From: Helicobacter saguini
GTDB lineage: Bacteria; Campylobacterota; Campylobacteria; Campylobacterales; Helicobacteraceae
Length of the DNA: 64,000 bases
Assembly (NCBI RefSeq): GCF_000762875.2
Contig: NZ_JRMP02000006.1
Coordinates: forward strand, 93,642-157,641
Direction of reading: 5' to 3'
The notes beneath the pieces were generated by a model. It was not told the origin of the DNA. It did not search any database and saw only the letters and a program-made list of their open reading frames with translations. Shown here piece by piece: positions 1-8,957 of the stretch (its first letter is position 1; every line of letters begins with the position of its first letter). Made by a program: the position numbers and the translations under genes.

Positions 1-708
1 ATCTAAACTAACTTTAGAATCTAAATAAGGCATTTCTTTAATCAAACGTTTATAAAGCTCCAAAACCACCGGACAGCCCACATTCAAAACAGCCACCTTA
101 GCAAGTTTTATAAACTCCAAATACGCGTTTTTAAGCGCATTAAAATCACCCCCATAGCTCTCCAGATGCTCGGCTTCAGCGTTAAGCACGATACTTTTGT
201 AAGGATTTGAGTTTAGAAAGCTTTTGTCGCTCTCATCGGCTTCAAAAATTAGCAATTTATCCTTTGAAACGCGCACATTGCTATTAAACTCCTTGCTAAT
301 CGCGCCAATAATCGCGCCAGCTTTAGGCAAAATCGCGCTCAAAATCGCACTCGTGCTAGACTTGCCATGCGCAGCGCAAATGCTAAGCACCTGCCGCTCT
401 TTTAGCAGCTCCAAAAGTGCGTCCTTACGCGAAAAGATTTTTTTATTTTGGCGTTTAGATTCCATAATTTCGATGTTAGAATCCTTAATAATCGCGGAGT
501 GGATAATCAAATCCTTGCCATTTATCGCGCCGCTATCATGCGGGATATTTATCGTGATTCCTTCACTACGCAAACCCTTTGTAATGCTAGTTTCCGCAAT
601 GTCAGAGCCACTTACAATCGCACCTTGCGCCTTAAGAAATCGCGCCAAACCACTCACGCCAATGCCGCCAATACCGATAAAATGCACCTTTAAATTTTTA
701 AAAAACAT
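1..708 (-). CDS. murC: UDP-N-acetylmuramate--L-alanine ligase, N-terminal part (cut by window edge)
   Basis: MurC adds L-alanine to UDP-MurNAc, the first step of the peptidoglycan stem peptide in the cytoplasm. Reading the minus strand from an ATG at 708 gives 236 codons open to the left edge. They begin MFFKNLKVHFIGIGGIGVSG, the glycine-rich nucleotide-binding start of MurC. Further in is an ATP-loop motif AAHGKSST (normally GTHGKTTT), then the IFEADESDKSFL segment typical of Mur ligases. A short repeat-type stretch (KDSNIEIMESK) lies between these motifs. The C-terminal part lies outside the window. Family assignment is firm; the exact start is likely. Confidence 0.88.
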   Translation of the reverse strand, partial: MFFKNLKVHFIGIGGIGVSGLARFLKAQGAIVSGSDIAETSITKGLRSEGITINIPHDSGAINGKDLIIHSAIIKDSNIEIMESKRQNKKIFSRKDALLELLKERQVLSICAAHGKSSTSAILSAILPKAGAIIGAISKEFNSNVRVSKDKLLIFEADESDKSFLNSNPYKSIVLNAEAEHLESYGGDFNALKNAYLEFIKLAKVAVLNVGCPVVLELYKRLIKEMPYLDSKVSLD

Positions 709-762
709 AAATTTTTGACCTTTAAACTAAAAAAATGTAATTTTTTATTTTTAAAATTAATC

Positions 763-2097
763 CTACTTCCCCTTTATAAGGGCGTAGATTTGATATGTAA
801 AAATGCACAAAACCATTAGCGGGGCGAGATATTTAATAGCAAAAAGCCAGAATCTAAACATACCTTCGCTAAAATAATCACGCGTCCATTCACGCAAATG
901 CTCCCGCTTTATCGCATATCCTACAAACACAGCAGATAAAATCCCGCCAAAAGTCATCAAAATATTCGCACTAATCCAGTCAGCCCACTCAAATAGGCTC
1001 TTACCGCCAAACTGCAGGGCATTCTCATTTAGCGAGACAATCAAAACACAGCCGACCACAAACACCACAAAGCCCACGCTATAAGTCAAAACACCGCGAC
1101 TTTTCCCCGTTTTGTCAAGCAGCCACTTTATGCTAGGCTCTAAAAGCGAAATCGTGCTAGAAATCCCAGCAAACGCCAGCCCAACCATAAACAAAATGCA
1201 AACAATGCTCCCAAAAAAGCCCATCTGTGCGAACATCACAGGCAGTGTGATAAAGACTAGCCCTGTGCCTTCGGCGACATCGCCCTTGTATTCAAAGACG
1301 AATGTGAAAATGGTTAGCCCGGCAATTAGCGAGATTATTATGCCTGGGATTACGACCCAAAGGGCTGCGTGGAATAGATTTTGCTTAGATTCAGTAAAAG
1401 CGGCGTAAGTTATGACTATGCCGATACCCAAAGATAGCGAGAAAAAAACCTGCCCCATAGAATCTATTAGCGTTTGTGCGGTGACTTTGCTGAAATCAGG
1501 AGCAAACATAAATTTTACAGAATCTACAAAATGCTCCATGCTCATCGCGTAAAATAAAAGCCCTAAAAACACGATAAAAAGCATAGGCATTAAGATAAAA
1601 TTAAGCTTTTCAATGCCGTCTTTCACGCCCTTTGCGACAAAATATGCGGTCAAAAATACGACTACAAAAAGGCTAATGATTTGGGCTAAAATATTTTCTT
1701 TTAACTGCGAAAAAAGTAGCTTAGAATCTTGCATATTTGTCGGTAAATCAGTGCTTATCACGCCCAAGTAATACACAACCCAGCCTAGCACAACGCAGTA
1801 AAATGTTAGAATCAAAGGTCCCCCAACGATGCAAAAGCCCACGTAGTGCCACTTTTTGTGCTTGCTTTCATCTAAGGCGGCAAAGGCGTCTTGCGCGTTT
1901 GTTTTGGTGCGATTGCCTATTAGCATTTCAGCAACTAGCATTGAAATGCCCACGCCAAAGGAGATTAGCAAAAATATAGCGATGAAAACGCTGCCGCCAT
2001 TTAGCCCAGCCATCGTAGGAAATCGCCAGATATGCCCTAGCCCTATGGAGCTGCCAAGCGTCGCCATTATAAAGCCTAGTTTGGAGAAGTTTGTCAT
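763..2097 (-). CDS. Sodium-dependent symporter, neurotransmitter:sodium symporter (NSS/SNF) family
   Basis: This inner-membrane secondary transporter probably takes up an amino acid or similar solute with Na+. The 444-residue protein is hydrophobic throughout, with about 11 predicted membrane segments, as is common in bacterial NSS proteins. The family signature GSSIGLGHIWRFP sits at residues 15-27, in the first unwound helix that binds sodium and substrate; the usual Asn of GLGNIWRFP is His here. The substrate cannot be told from sequence. It stands alone, read toward murC and divergent from ndk. Confidence 0.87.
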   Translation of the reverse strand: MTNFSKLGFIMATLGSSIGLGHIWRFPTMAGLNGGSVFIAIFLLISFGVGISMLVAEMLIGNRTKTNAQDAFAALDESKHKKWHYVGFCIVGGPLILTFYCVVLGWVVYYLGVISTDLPTNMQDSKLLFSQLKENILAQIISLFVVVFLTAYFVAKGVKDGIEKLNFILMPMLFIVFLGLLFYAMSMEHFVDSVKFMFAPDFSKVTAQTLIDSMGQVFFSLSLGIGIVITYAAFTESKQNLFHAALWVVIPGIIISLIAGLTIFTFVFEYKGDVAEGTGLVFITLPVMFAQMGFFGSIVCILFMVGLAFAGISSTISLLEPSIKWLLDKTGKSRGVLTYSVGFVVFVVGCVLIVSLNENALQFGGKSLFEWADWISANILMTFGGILSAVFVGYAIKREHLREWTRDYFSEGMFRFWLFAIKYLAPLMVLCIFTYQIYALIKGK

Positions 2098-2285
2098 TTG
2101 TTGTCCAAAAGTTTTAATTTTGCGTGTAATTATATTTGATAAAATTGAAGATTCTATAAAATTTAGAATTTTTTGTTGATTTTTCTTGCTTTTTTGTGTA
2201 AAATAGCGGTTTTTTTAATGTTTGTTTATGGAATCTTAGTTTTGTTGCAAAAGTTAGGATTTTCATAACTTTTAAAGGGGAAAAT

Positions 2286-2699
2286 ATGGAGCAAACTCTA
2301 TCGATTATTAAGCCTGATGCGGTAAAAAAGGGCGTTATAGGTAAGATTATATCGCGATTTGAGGATAATGGACTACGCATTGCCGCGGCAAAAAAGGTGC
2401 AGCTTAGTAAAAAGGAAGCACAAGAATTTTACGCCGTGCATAAGGAGCGTCCGTTTTTTAAGGACTTGGTTGAGTTTATGATTAGCGGTCCTGTGGTCGT
2501 TATGGTGCTTGAGGGCAGGGGCGCGGTAGCAAAAAATCGCGAACTTATGGGTGCGACAAATCCAAAGGAAGCAGCAAAAGGCACGATAAGAGCGGACTTT
2601 GCAGATAGCATTGATGCAAATGCGGTGCATGGCAGTGATTCTAAGGAGAATGCGGCAAATGAAATCGCATTCTTTTTTGCTAAGAGTAAGATTTATTAG
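2286..2699 (+). CDS. ndk: Nucleoside diphosphate kinase
   Basis: Ndk moves the gamma phosphate of ATP onto other NDPs through a phosphohistidine intermediate. The 137-residue length is standard. The catalytic His is His115 in the motif NAVHGSDS, and the N-terminal start [13 protein letters not shown] is typical. The start follows AAGGGGAAAAT. It opens a group with the DUF177 gene, rpmF and plsX, an order also known in H. pylori. The TAG stop is itself the first three bases of the palindrome TAGAATCTAGATTCTA. Confidence 0.96.
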   Translation: MEQTLSIIKPDAVKKGVIGKIISRFEDNGLRIAAAKKVQLSKKEAQEFYAVHKERPFFKDLVEFMISGPVVVMVLEGRGAVAKNRELMGATNPKEAAKGTIRADFADSIDANAVHGSDSKENAANEIAFFFAKSKIY

Positions 2700-2722
2700 A
2701 ATCTAGATTCTATAATTTTTTG
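2697..2722 (+). terminator. Palindrome plus T-run overlapping the ndk stop codon
   Basis: The 16-base perfect palindrome TAGAATCTAGATTCTA (2697-2712) is followed by TAATTTTTTG. The arms can form a hairpin only if a few central bases unpair, so it is a weak but plausible intrinsic terminator. Its first three bases are the ndk stop codon. Confidence 0.45.
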
Positions 2723-2807
2723 CTTTAAAAGTTATGGAATGTGTAGGTTTTAGATTCTATAAGATTCTATAAGATTTTGCGAGAATCTTTAAAATTTTGC
2801 TTTTATA

Positions 2808-2832
2808 TAGAATCTAGATTCTATAGAATCTA
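2808..2832. repeat. TAGAATCTAGATTCTA palindrome with a third half-site
   Basis: A perfect 16-base palindrome (2808-2823) is followed directly by TAGAATCTA (2824-2832), giving three alternating half-sites just upstream of the DUF177 gene. It is one of the densest intergenic clusters of this repeat. Confidence 0.85.
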
Positions 2833-2845
2833 AAAGGTTGGAATT

Positions 2846-3331
2846 TTGCGGATAGAATTTAAGAAAATTACGCGAACGCCAAAGATTGTGGATATTACAA
2901 AAAGTGGCTGTGAGTTGGAAAATTTGCAAGATTTTAGTATAAAAAAAGATTCTAAAAAGTTGCAAAATTTGCAAGATTCTAATAAAGATTCTAACAAAAA
3001 TCATAATTTTATAGAATCTCAAAACATAGAATCAACGCCAGAAAGCATAACCCTAAAAGGCGAACTAACAAGGCTAGATTCTAAATTAGTCAAATTTAGC
3101 GGCACTTTAAGCGGGAGTTTGAATCTAATTTGCGTTAAAAGTGGCGAAGAATTTAGCAAAAATATAACGCAGGATTTGGTTTTGTATTTTGCAGATGGTA
3201 TCTACAAAATGCAAAGCCAAAGCGAGATTGACCTTGATGTCATCGAGTTTTTTGATGGCTTTATCGATATTGATTTTGTGCTAAATAGCGAGATTGAATC
3301 GATACGACTTGACTATAATATTAAGGAGTAG
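2846..3331 (+). CDS. DUF177/YceD-family protein upstream of rpmF
   Basis: The 161-residue protein lies directly upstream of rpmF with a 3-base gap, the classic position of YceD/DUF177, linked to 23S rRNA or L32 metabolism in other bacteria. The start is a TTG at 2846 after AAAAGG. The C-terminal half (SGTLSGSLNLICVKSGEEF ... FFDGFIDIDFVLNSEIESI) carries the family features. About residues 24-70 form a low-complexity stretch rich in DSK, DSN and IES, which looks inserted by the AGAWTCT repeat rather than inherited with the family. Function in this organism is inferred from position. Confidence 0.75.
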   Translation: MRIEFKKITRTPKIVDITKSGCELENLQDFSIKKDSKKLQNLQDSNKDSNKNHNFIESQNIESTPESITLKGELTRLDSKLVKFSGTLSGSLNLICVKSGEEFSKNITQDLVLYFADGIYKMQSQSEIDLDVIEFFDGFIDIDFVLNSEIESIRLDYNIKE

Positions 3332-3334
3332 AAA

Positions 3335-3484
3335 ATGGCAGTTCCAAAGAGACGAGTAAGCAAGACTAGGGCGGCGAAAAGAAGGACGCATTATAAAATC
3401 GCGTTGGCAAAACCGATTAAAGATAAGGATGGCAGCTGGAAATTGCCGCATCACATTAACAAATTTACGCAAAATTACAGCTAG
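3335..3484 (+). CDS. rpmF: 50S ribosomal protein L32
   Basis: The 49-residue protein beginning [20 protein letters not shown] matches the conserved L32 start, and it is basic throughout. It sits between the DUF177 gene and plsX in the usual order. The stop TAG is part of a TAGATTCTA repeat copy. The ribosome site is AAGGAG just before the preceding stop codon, so translation is probably coupled to the DUF177 gene. Confidence 0.95.
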   Translation: MAVPKRRVSKTRAAKRRTHYKIALAKPIKDKDGSWKLPHHINKFTQNYS

Positions 3485-3502
3485 ATTCTAAAGCGAAAAA
3501 TT

Positions 3503-4510
3503 ATGCAAAAAATAGCATTAGATGCGATGGGCGCGGATAATGGCGTAGCTCCTGTGATTGATGGTTTGCGTGCGGCGTTAAATCATAAGGAGTTTAAGAC
3601 GTTTTTGGTAGGCGATGAGAGTGAAATAAAAAAGCACTTAGAATCTTTATCGATAAAAAGCCTAAAAAATGTCGAGATTGTCCCAACGAGCGATTATATA
3701 AAGATGAGCGAACATGCAAGCGCGGCTAATAAACGCAGTGAATCTTCGATATTTAAAGCCATTGCGTTAGTGAAAAATGGCGATGCGGATGCGTGTGTGA
3801 GTGCTGGGCATAGCGGGGCTACGATGAGCCTTGCGACTTTGCAAGTGGGTCGCATTAAGGGCGTCTCCCGTCCTGCGATATGCACCTGTATGCCGACTAT
3901 CACGGCTAATCCTAGCATTATTTTGGACGCGGGGGCGAATACTGATTGCAAGCCGGAGTATTTGTATGAGTTTGCGATTATGGGCTATCACTACGCTAAG
4001 TCGGTGCTAAAATACGCCACGCCACGCGTTGGAATCCTAGCTAATGGCGAGGAAGATTCTAAGGGAAATGAGCTAACTAAGGCTGTGTTTAAAATGCTAA
4101 AGGATAGCGATATTTTGGGTGCGAGTTTTAAGGGGAATGTCGAGGGTAACGACATTTTCAATGGTAGCGTGGATGTGGTCGTGTGCGATGGCTTTATGGG
4201 TAATCTTGTGTTAAAAGCAAGTGAGGGCGTGGCGGCGGCTATAAATTCGATATTAAAAAGCGAGATAAAAAAGTCACTATTAAATATGATAGGCTACTCT
4301 TTAGCAAAACCCGCTTTCAAGGCGTTAAAGGCAAAGATTGATTATGCTGAATATGGCGGCGCACCACTTCTTGGCATTAAAAAGCCTGTGATTATTAGCC
4401 ATGGTAAAAGTAATGCAAGGGCTATGGAGTGCGCTATTTACCAAGCACTAAATGCCCTAGATTCTAACATCTGCGACATAATCGCTAAGGCTTTTGAAAA
4501 CAAGGCTTAA
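3503..4510 (+). CDS. plsX: Phosphate acyltransferase PlsX
   Basis: PlsX turns acyl-ACP and phosphate into acyl-phosphate, the acyl donor for phospholipid synthesis at the membrane. The 335-residue length is normal and the N-terminus [14 protein letters not shown] fits the family start. Other conserved stretches are SAGHSGATM and [14 protein letters not shown]. It follows rpmF by 18 bases. In H. pylori fabH comes next; here an unrelated ABC ATPase gene with its own promoter-like sequence follows, so the classic cluster is broken after plsX. Confidence 0.95.
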   Translation: MQKIALDAMGADNGVAPVIDGLRAALNHKEFKTFLVGDESEIKKHLESLSIKSLKNVEIVPTSDYIKMSEHASAANKRSESSIFKAIALVKNGDADACVSAGHSGATMSLATLQVGRIKGVSRPAICTCMPTITANPSIILDAGANTDCKPEYLYEFAIMGYHYAKSVLKYATPRVGILANGEEDSKGNELTKAVFKMLKDSDILGASFKGNVEGNDIFNGSVDVVVCDGFMGNLVLKASEGVAAAINSILKSEIKKSLLNMIGYSLAKPAFKALKAKIDYAEYGGAPLLGIKKPVIISHGKSNARAMECAIYQALNALDSNICDIIAKAFENKA

Positions 4511-4540
4511 AAAGATTCTATAAAACATTTATTTTTATAT

Positions 4541-4546
4541 TATAAT
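4541..4546 (+). promoter_or_regulatory. Putative -10 box of the LolD/MacB-like gene
   Basis: TATAAT lies 38 bases before the start codon in an AT-rich region. Epsilonproteobacterial sigma-70 promoters are recognised mainly by such a -10 box. No -35 box is evident. Confidence 0.4.
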
Positions 4547-4583
4547 TTCTACTCTTAAATTTATAGAATCTAAAGTTAAAACT

Positions 4584-5279
4584 ATGGCGTTTATTGAGTT
4601 GCAAAAAATTACAAAGACTTATGGCAAGGGCAAGAGCGCGTTTCAGGCGTTGCATGGGGTTAATCTAAGCATTGAGCAAGGCGATTTTGTAGCGCTAATG
4701 GGACCATCTGGCTCTGGCAAAAGCACGATGGCAAATATCCTTGGCTGCCTTGATGTCGCTACCACGGGCAAGTATTATTTTAATGGCGTGGATGTGTTTG
4801 CGCTCTCTCGCAATCAAAGGGCGCTACTGCGGCGTCATTATATGGGCTTTATTTTTCAGGGTTTTAACCTGCTAAGCCGCACGAGCGCGCTTGAGAATGT
4901 CGAGCTGCCGCTTATTTATCGTGGTATGGCTAAAAAGGAGCGTGAGAAGCTAGCGTATGAGGCGCTTGAAATGGTCGGCTTAGAAAACTGGGCGCACCAC
5001 AGCAGTGGCGAGCTTAGCGGCGGGCAGTGTCAGCGTGTGGCAATAGCGCGCGCGATTGTGATTCACCCGCTATTTTTGCTAGCTGATGAGCCAACGGGCA
5101 ACCTTGATACCAAACGTAGCATTGAGGTTATGGAGATTATGACGAGGCTAAATAAGGAGCTAAAAATCACGATTTTAATGGTGACGCACGAGCCTGAAAT
5201 GGCGCAATACGCACACCGCGAAATCTACTTTTTGGATGGGAATATCAATAAAGAGGTGATTTTGGAAAAAAACGCGTGA
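4584..5279 (+). CDS. ABC transporter ATP-binding protein, LolD/MacB type
   Basis: The 231-residue ATPase belongs to the class that powers lipoprotein release (LolCDE) or MacB/FtsX-type mechanotransmission permeases. Walker A GPSGSGKST is at residues 40-48, the Q-loop lies in FIFQGFNLL, the signature is LSGGQ, Walker B is LFLLADEPT and the H-loop is MVTHEPE. The insert after the Q-loop (NVELPLIYRGMAKKER) is typical of the LolD/MacB/FtsE subgroup. No permease gene is adjacent, so the partner is unknown. Confidence 0.85.
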   Translation: MAFIELQKITKTYGKGKSAFQALHGVNLSIEQGDFVALMGPSGSGKSTMANILGCLDVATTGKYYFNGVDVFALSRNQRALLRRHYMGFIFQGFNLLSRTSALENVELPLIYRGMAKKEREKLAYEALEMVGLENWAHHSSGELSGGQCQRVAIARAIVIHPLFLLADEPTGNLDTKRSIEVMEIMTRLNKELKITILMVTHEPEMAQYAHREIYFLDGNINKEVILEKNA

Positions 5280-5318
5280 TTTAGATTCTATAAAACTAAA
5301 AATCTTTATAAAACTCTC

Positions 5319-6338
5319 TTACGTCAAAACATTCCTAAGTTTTTCCACCACATCAAAGTCTTTTGTGATTAAAATGTATTTAGAATCTACAGCGCGAAGG
5401 TTTGGGATATATTTTTGATATTCGCTTAGATTGCCCGTTTTGATTTCATTTTGCGCTAAGAAAAATCCCGCCAAAACATCATATTTTCTTACTTTAGTAG
5501 GTAAAATGACAAACAAAGACTCAAAGCTAAAGCCGATACTAAGCGCCCCAGCCCCAAGGCTTCGAAACTTTAGATTCTGTTTTAACAGCTCTTTTGCAAA
5601 GTCTAAATGATAGCTTGCCTTTTCAAAAATCCCGCAATTTAGCTTGTGCGAAAAAGTCTTATTTTCATACCGCACAAAGCCACTCTTAAAAAGCGTAGGA
5701 AAAATAGTCGAATCCACATCGCCACTTTGTGCCATAATCTCCTTGCATAGCCCCTTAAAATCGCCACTTTCCTTGTCGTTATTTAGCAGCTCACGCAGTG
5801 CCATTTCATCGCCTTGCAGATGGCTTTCTAGCTCTTTTATAGAATCTAAATCAGGGATAGAATCTAGATTCCCAAAGCTAAAGGTAAGCGGCACTTGCGT
5901 GATTTTCAGCAAACGCTCATTGCTATAGACAATTTTTCGCGCAGCAAAATTCACAATAAAGCCCTCTTTAACGATATTATCACTATCGCAAAGTGCCAAA
6001 GACGCGCCAAAATAGGGGATATTCGACTTAAAATTATTGCTACCATCAAGGGGGTCAAGCACGATTTTGCCACGCGGCGCACTCCCACGAGCCGCGATAA
6101 AGCCGCTCTCCTCGCTATCAATGCTATAAAACGGCGTAAGATACTTGGCAAAAATCGCCTCCGCAATCAAGTCGCCACCGCAAGACTCATCGCCCCCAGC
6201 GCCCACGCCATAGTCCTCATACAAAAGCCAGTGCCGCGTATTTAGCACATTGATAATCTCGCAACTCGCCAGCAAACAACGCGTAAAAAACGTGCTATCA
6301 ATCTTATCCATCATATCAGCAATGCCCTTTTGCCACAT
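5319..6338 (-). CDS. Inositol monophosphatase-family protein
   Basis: This is a metal-dependent phosphatase of the IMPase/CysQ/FBPase superfamily. EESG at residues 76-79 and DPLDGSNNF at 95-103 supply the metal-binding acidic residues, and a C-terminal YDVLAG corresponds to the WDxAAG motif. At 339 residues it is longer than the usual 260-290, with an extra acidic middle section around residues 160-215 that includes SIPDLDSIKELES. The ATG at 6338 has AAGGAC six bases upstream. The substrate (inositol phosphate, fructose bisphosphate or PAP) cannot be decided. Confidence 0.78.
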   Translation of the reverse strand: MWQKGIADMMDKIDSTFFTRCLLASCEIINVLNTRHWLLYEDYGVGAGGDESCGGDLIAEAIFAKYLTPFYSIDSEESGFIAARGSAPRGKIVLDPLDGSNNFKSNIPYFGASLALCDSDNIVKEGFIVNFAARKIVYSNERLLKITQVPLTFSFGNLDSIPDLDSIKELESHLQGDEMALRELLNNDKESGDFKGLCKEIMAQSGDVDSTIFPTLFKSGFVRYENKTFSHKLNCGIFEKASYHLDFAKELLKQNLKFRSLGAGALSIGFSFESLFVILPTKVRKYDVLAGFFLAQNEIKTGNLSEYQKYIPNLRAVDSKYILITKDFDVVEKLRNVLT

Positions 6339-6596
6339 CTTTTGTCCTTTTTGTTTGTATTTTGATATTTTATCGTTTTTGTGTGAAATGTGAAATTTAG
6401 ATTCTAAGATTTATTAGTGCTATAACATTTCACAAGTTTCTCATATTTCAATTCATAGGTAAAAAAACATTATAATTAAGATTCTTATATGTTTTTTTTA
6501 AATATTAATATCTAAGTATACCAAATCAGTATATTGTTATAGAATCTAATTTAGAAAATCAACAATCTCACAATCAAAAAGTTATAGAATTATGTG

Positions 6597-6602
6597 TATA
6601 AT
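6597..6602 (+). promoter_or_regulatory. Putative -10 box of the GspF-like gene
   Basis: TGTGTATAAT (box TATAAT at 6597-6602) lies about 30 bases before the start codon at the end of a 290-base AT-rich intergenic region. The TGn extension fits a strong -10. The rest of the region (6339-6596) shows only AT-rich sequence and scattered repeat half-sites. Confidence 0.45.
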
Positions 6603-6632
6603 TACTTAATTTTTAATTAAGAAAGAAGCAAA

Positions 6633-7811
6633 ATGAAAATTTTTAAATATTTATATCGCGATATAAAAGGCGAAAAAATAGGCTTTATAACTGCAAATAG
6701 CAAAGATAAAGCGATAGAAAAAATAAAAAATAAGCCCGTTATATTAATAAATATCCAAGAATTTGGCATCTCAAATCTCATAAACCCAAACGCAAAATTA
6801 GACGAGTTAGAAAACATTTTTTGGCAGCTAGGCTTTGGCATAAACTCTTCACTTGGACTAATCGCGCTTTTAGAATCTATCCGCGAAGGCTTGCATTTTA
6901 GGGAACATATCGCCCTTTTAGATTCTATAATTGAGACGCTAAATGGCGGGGAAAGCATATCAGTCGCGCTCAAAAAACACACAAAAGTATGCGGAAATTT
7001 GGTCGTGGTGCTATTTGAAATCGGCGAAAAAAGCGGCAAAATGAGCGAAATGTGTGAGCTATGCGCACGCGAAATCCGCGCGAAAAACGAATTTGTCCAA
7101 AGCATGATTAAAGCGATGATTTATCCATGCTTATTGCTCGTGTCCTGCGTGGTTGCTTTTTTTATTTTGTCGATTTTTGTCGTGCCAGAATTTGCAAATA
7201 TTTATGGTGAGCTAAATTCTAGCCTGCCTACTAGCACGCGATATATTTTGGCAATTAGTGGATTTTTAAGCGAATATTTTGTGCAAATAGTTATGTTTTT
7301 TATAATTTTTGTGAGTTTTGTTGCGGCACTTTTTTCCAAAAAAGTTATGAAAGATAGAATTTTATTAAACATTCCTATTATTAATAGAATCTTGCTTGAT
7401 TATGAATTGTATCGGTATTTTTTGGGGCTTTATTATTTTTTATCTAGCAAGGTTGATTTTTTACAAAGTATCGAAATTTGTAACTCTTTGGTAAATAATG
7501 TTATGATAAAAGAAAGTTTCAAACCTGTGATAGATTATCTAAATGGCGGTCATGCGTTAAGTTATGCGTTTTCTCATATTGATATTGAAATTGCGAATAT
7601 TTCGCTATTGAAAAGCGGCGAGGAAAGTGGCGCATTTGATAAATCTCTGCAGCTAAATTATGAATTTTATAAGAAAAGATATAAAAAAGCTCTAGAAAGC
7701 CTAAGTATCATCATCGAACCATTAATCACGATTTTAATGGGACTTTTTATCACATTTCTAGCCTTTAGCGTGGTAAGCCCGATGTGGCAACTCTTAGAAA
7801 TCGCTGTGTGA
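6633..7811 (+). CDS. Type II secretion/competence F-family inner-membrane protein (GspF/CtsF-like)
   Basis: The 392-residue protein has the duplicated F-domain layout of GspF/PilC/CtsF. There are two helical cytoplasmic domains (about residues 55-165 and 265-360) and three membrane helices near 165-188, 215-237 and 362-384. PEFANIYGELNSSLPTSTR is the characteristic stretch after the first helix. Such proteins form the platform of type II secretion, type IV pili or DNA-uptake machines; in Campylobacter, CtsF is needed for natural transformation. No partner gene (ATPase, pseudopilin, secretin) is nearby. The start follows AAGAAAG. Confidence 0.8.
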   Translation: MKIFKYLYRDIKGEKIGFITANSKDKAIEKIKNKPVILINIQEFGISNLINPNAKLDELENIFWQLGFGINSSLGLIALLESIREGLHFREHIALLDSIIETLNGGESISVALKKHTKVCGNLVVVLFEIGEKSGKMSEMCELCAREIRAKNEFVQSMIKAMIYPCLLLVSCVVAFFILSIFVVPEFANIYGELNSSLPTSTRYILAISGFLSEYFVQIVMFFIIFVSFVAALFSKKVMKDRILLNIPIINRILLDYELYRYFLGLYYFLSSKVDFLQSIEICNSLVNNVMIKESFKPVIDYLNGGHALSYAFSHIDIEIANISLLKSGEESGAFDKSLQLNYEFYKKRYKKALESLSIIIEPLITILMGLFITFLAFSVVSPMWQLLEIAV

Positions 7812-7837
7812 ATGATAAACACTTTAAAATATAGAAT

Positions 7838-8608
7838 CTAGTTATTTCGCATGTCCTCTAGCACGCCTTGCACTTCTTGCGTTGAGACTTTTGTGGTGTT
7901 AAAGAAGACTTCCACGCGGTTATTTACATGGCGATTGACCTCGCTATTGTTTGGCACAGCGGAGTTGTATTGCCCAAATGATGTGTAGGATAGCATTGCG
8001 GGATTTACGCCCTTGCTGATTAGATAACGCATGACATTTGCGGCGCGTTTGCCTGCTAGCTCGTAGTTGTCCATGTAGCCGCTTGGCACGGAGTTATCAG
8101 TGTAGCCCCGAATGCTGACATTTACCTCTGGCGGCAGTTTGGCAATTAAACTTGCAAGTAAGTCAAGCTCGGTTCGCGTATCTTGGTTGGCTAACTCCGC
8201 ACTTCCTTGCTCAAATAAAATCTCGCTAGGTAGCCTTAAGGTCGTGCCTTGCTCGATTTGCTCTAGCAAACCGCCATCTTGGATAAGGTTAGATAGCTGC
8301 GTAATCGTAACAACGGTTGTTGGCGAGCTAGTGCTTGTGCTAGTATTTTTCTCAGTTTGCTCAGATTCTGGGCGAACGGTGCTAGGCTCAGGCGGGATAA
8401 TCATAACAGGCATAGTGCGCTCCGGCATAGGAGTCGCATCAAAAATTGTGATAAAAGCCTGTGTGACAGCCTTGATACGCGAAGTATTTTGTGCTGAAAT
8501 CGCATACAACGCAATAAATAACGCAAGTAGCAAGGACAAAAAGTCCGCATAAGGAACAGCCCATTTCTCACCTGCGGGGCATTCTTCGCATTTACATTTC
8601 TTTGCCAT
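7838..8608 (-). CDS. motB: Flagellar motor stator protein MotB
   Basis: MotB anchors the stator to peptidoglycan and, with MotA, carries protons. The 256-residue protein has one membrane helix near residues 16-38 in which Asp22 (PYADFLSLLLALF) is the proton-binding residue. A plug/linker rich in Ser/Thr follows, then an OmpA-like domain (VNVSIRGYTDNSVPSGYMDN ... NRHVNNRVEVFF). An N-terminal cluster CKCEEC is present. The stop TAG overlaps a repeat copy. Unusually, motA is 349 bases away rather than overlapping. Confidence 0.95.
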   Translation of the reverse strand: MAKKCKCEECPAGEKWAVPYADFLSLLLALFIALYAISAQNTSRIKAVTQAFITIFDATPMPERTMPVMIIPPEPSTVRPESEQTEKNTSTSTSSPTTVVTITQLSNLIQDGGLLEQIEQGTTLRLPSEILFEQGSAELANQDTRTELDLLASLIAKLPPEVNVSIRGYTDNSVPSGYMDNYELAGKRAANVMRYLISKGVNPAMLSYTSFGQYNSAVPNNSEVNRHVNNRVEVFFNTTKVSTQEVQGVLEDMRNN

Positions 8609-8957
8609 TTTGTCTCCTTTTTGAGATTGTGTTTTATAGAATCTAGATTCTATAAATTAAATATTTTGTTTTGCTCCATATACATTAAATATAGATATTT
8701 CGCTTCGCTCAAACCTAACGCCCACCCACCACCCTTTTAAATGAGTGGATAGAATCTAGATTCTATATCTTGCTTTGCTAATTCCTAAAGCCACCCTTTT
8801 AAATAAGTGGATAGAATCTAGATTCTATAATTTTAAACTCCTAACCTTATTTAATGTGATAGGCGGAATTTTATAGAATCTAGATTCTATAAATTAAGTT
8901 TCGCTTCGCTCAATATGACCTAACGTCCGCCCTTTCAAGCGGTTTAGATTCTAAAAC
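8609..8957. repeat. Repeat-filled spacer between motB and motA
   Basis: This 349-base non-coding stretch separates two genes that normally overlap. It holds four perfect copies of TAGAATCTAGATTCTA (8637-8652, 8750-8765, 8812-8827, 8874-8889), two copies of TTTCGCTTCGCTCAA (8698-8712, 8899-8913), a CGCCCACCCACCACCC module (8719-8734) and small inverted repeats of CCAC..GTGG or CCGC..GCGG type. A near-direct repeat of about 38 bases (from 8730 and from 8791) ends in the palindrome. There is no open reading frame of note. Confidence 0.85.

Noticed and set aside
224..718. Plus-strand open frame of 164 codons at the left edge
   Set aside because: It is the shadow of murC, which is clearly coded on the minus strand.
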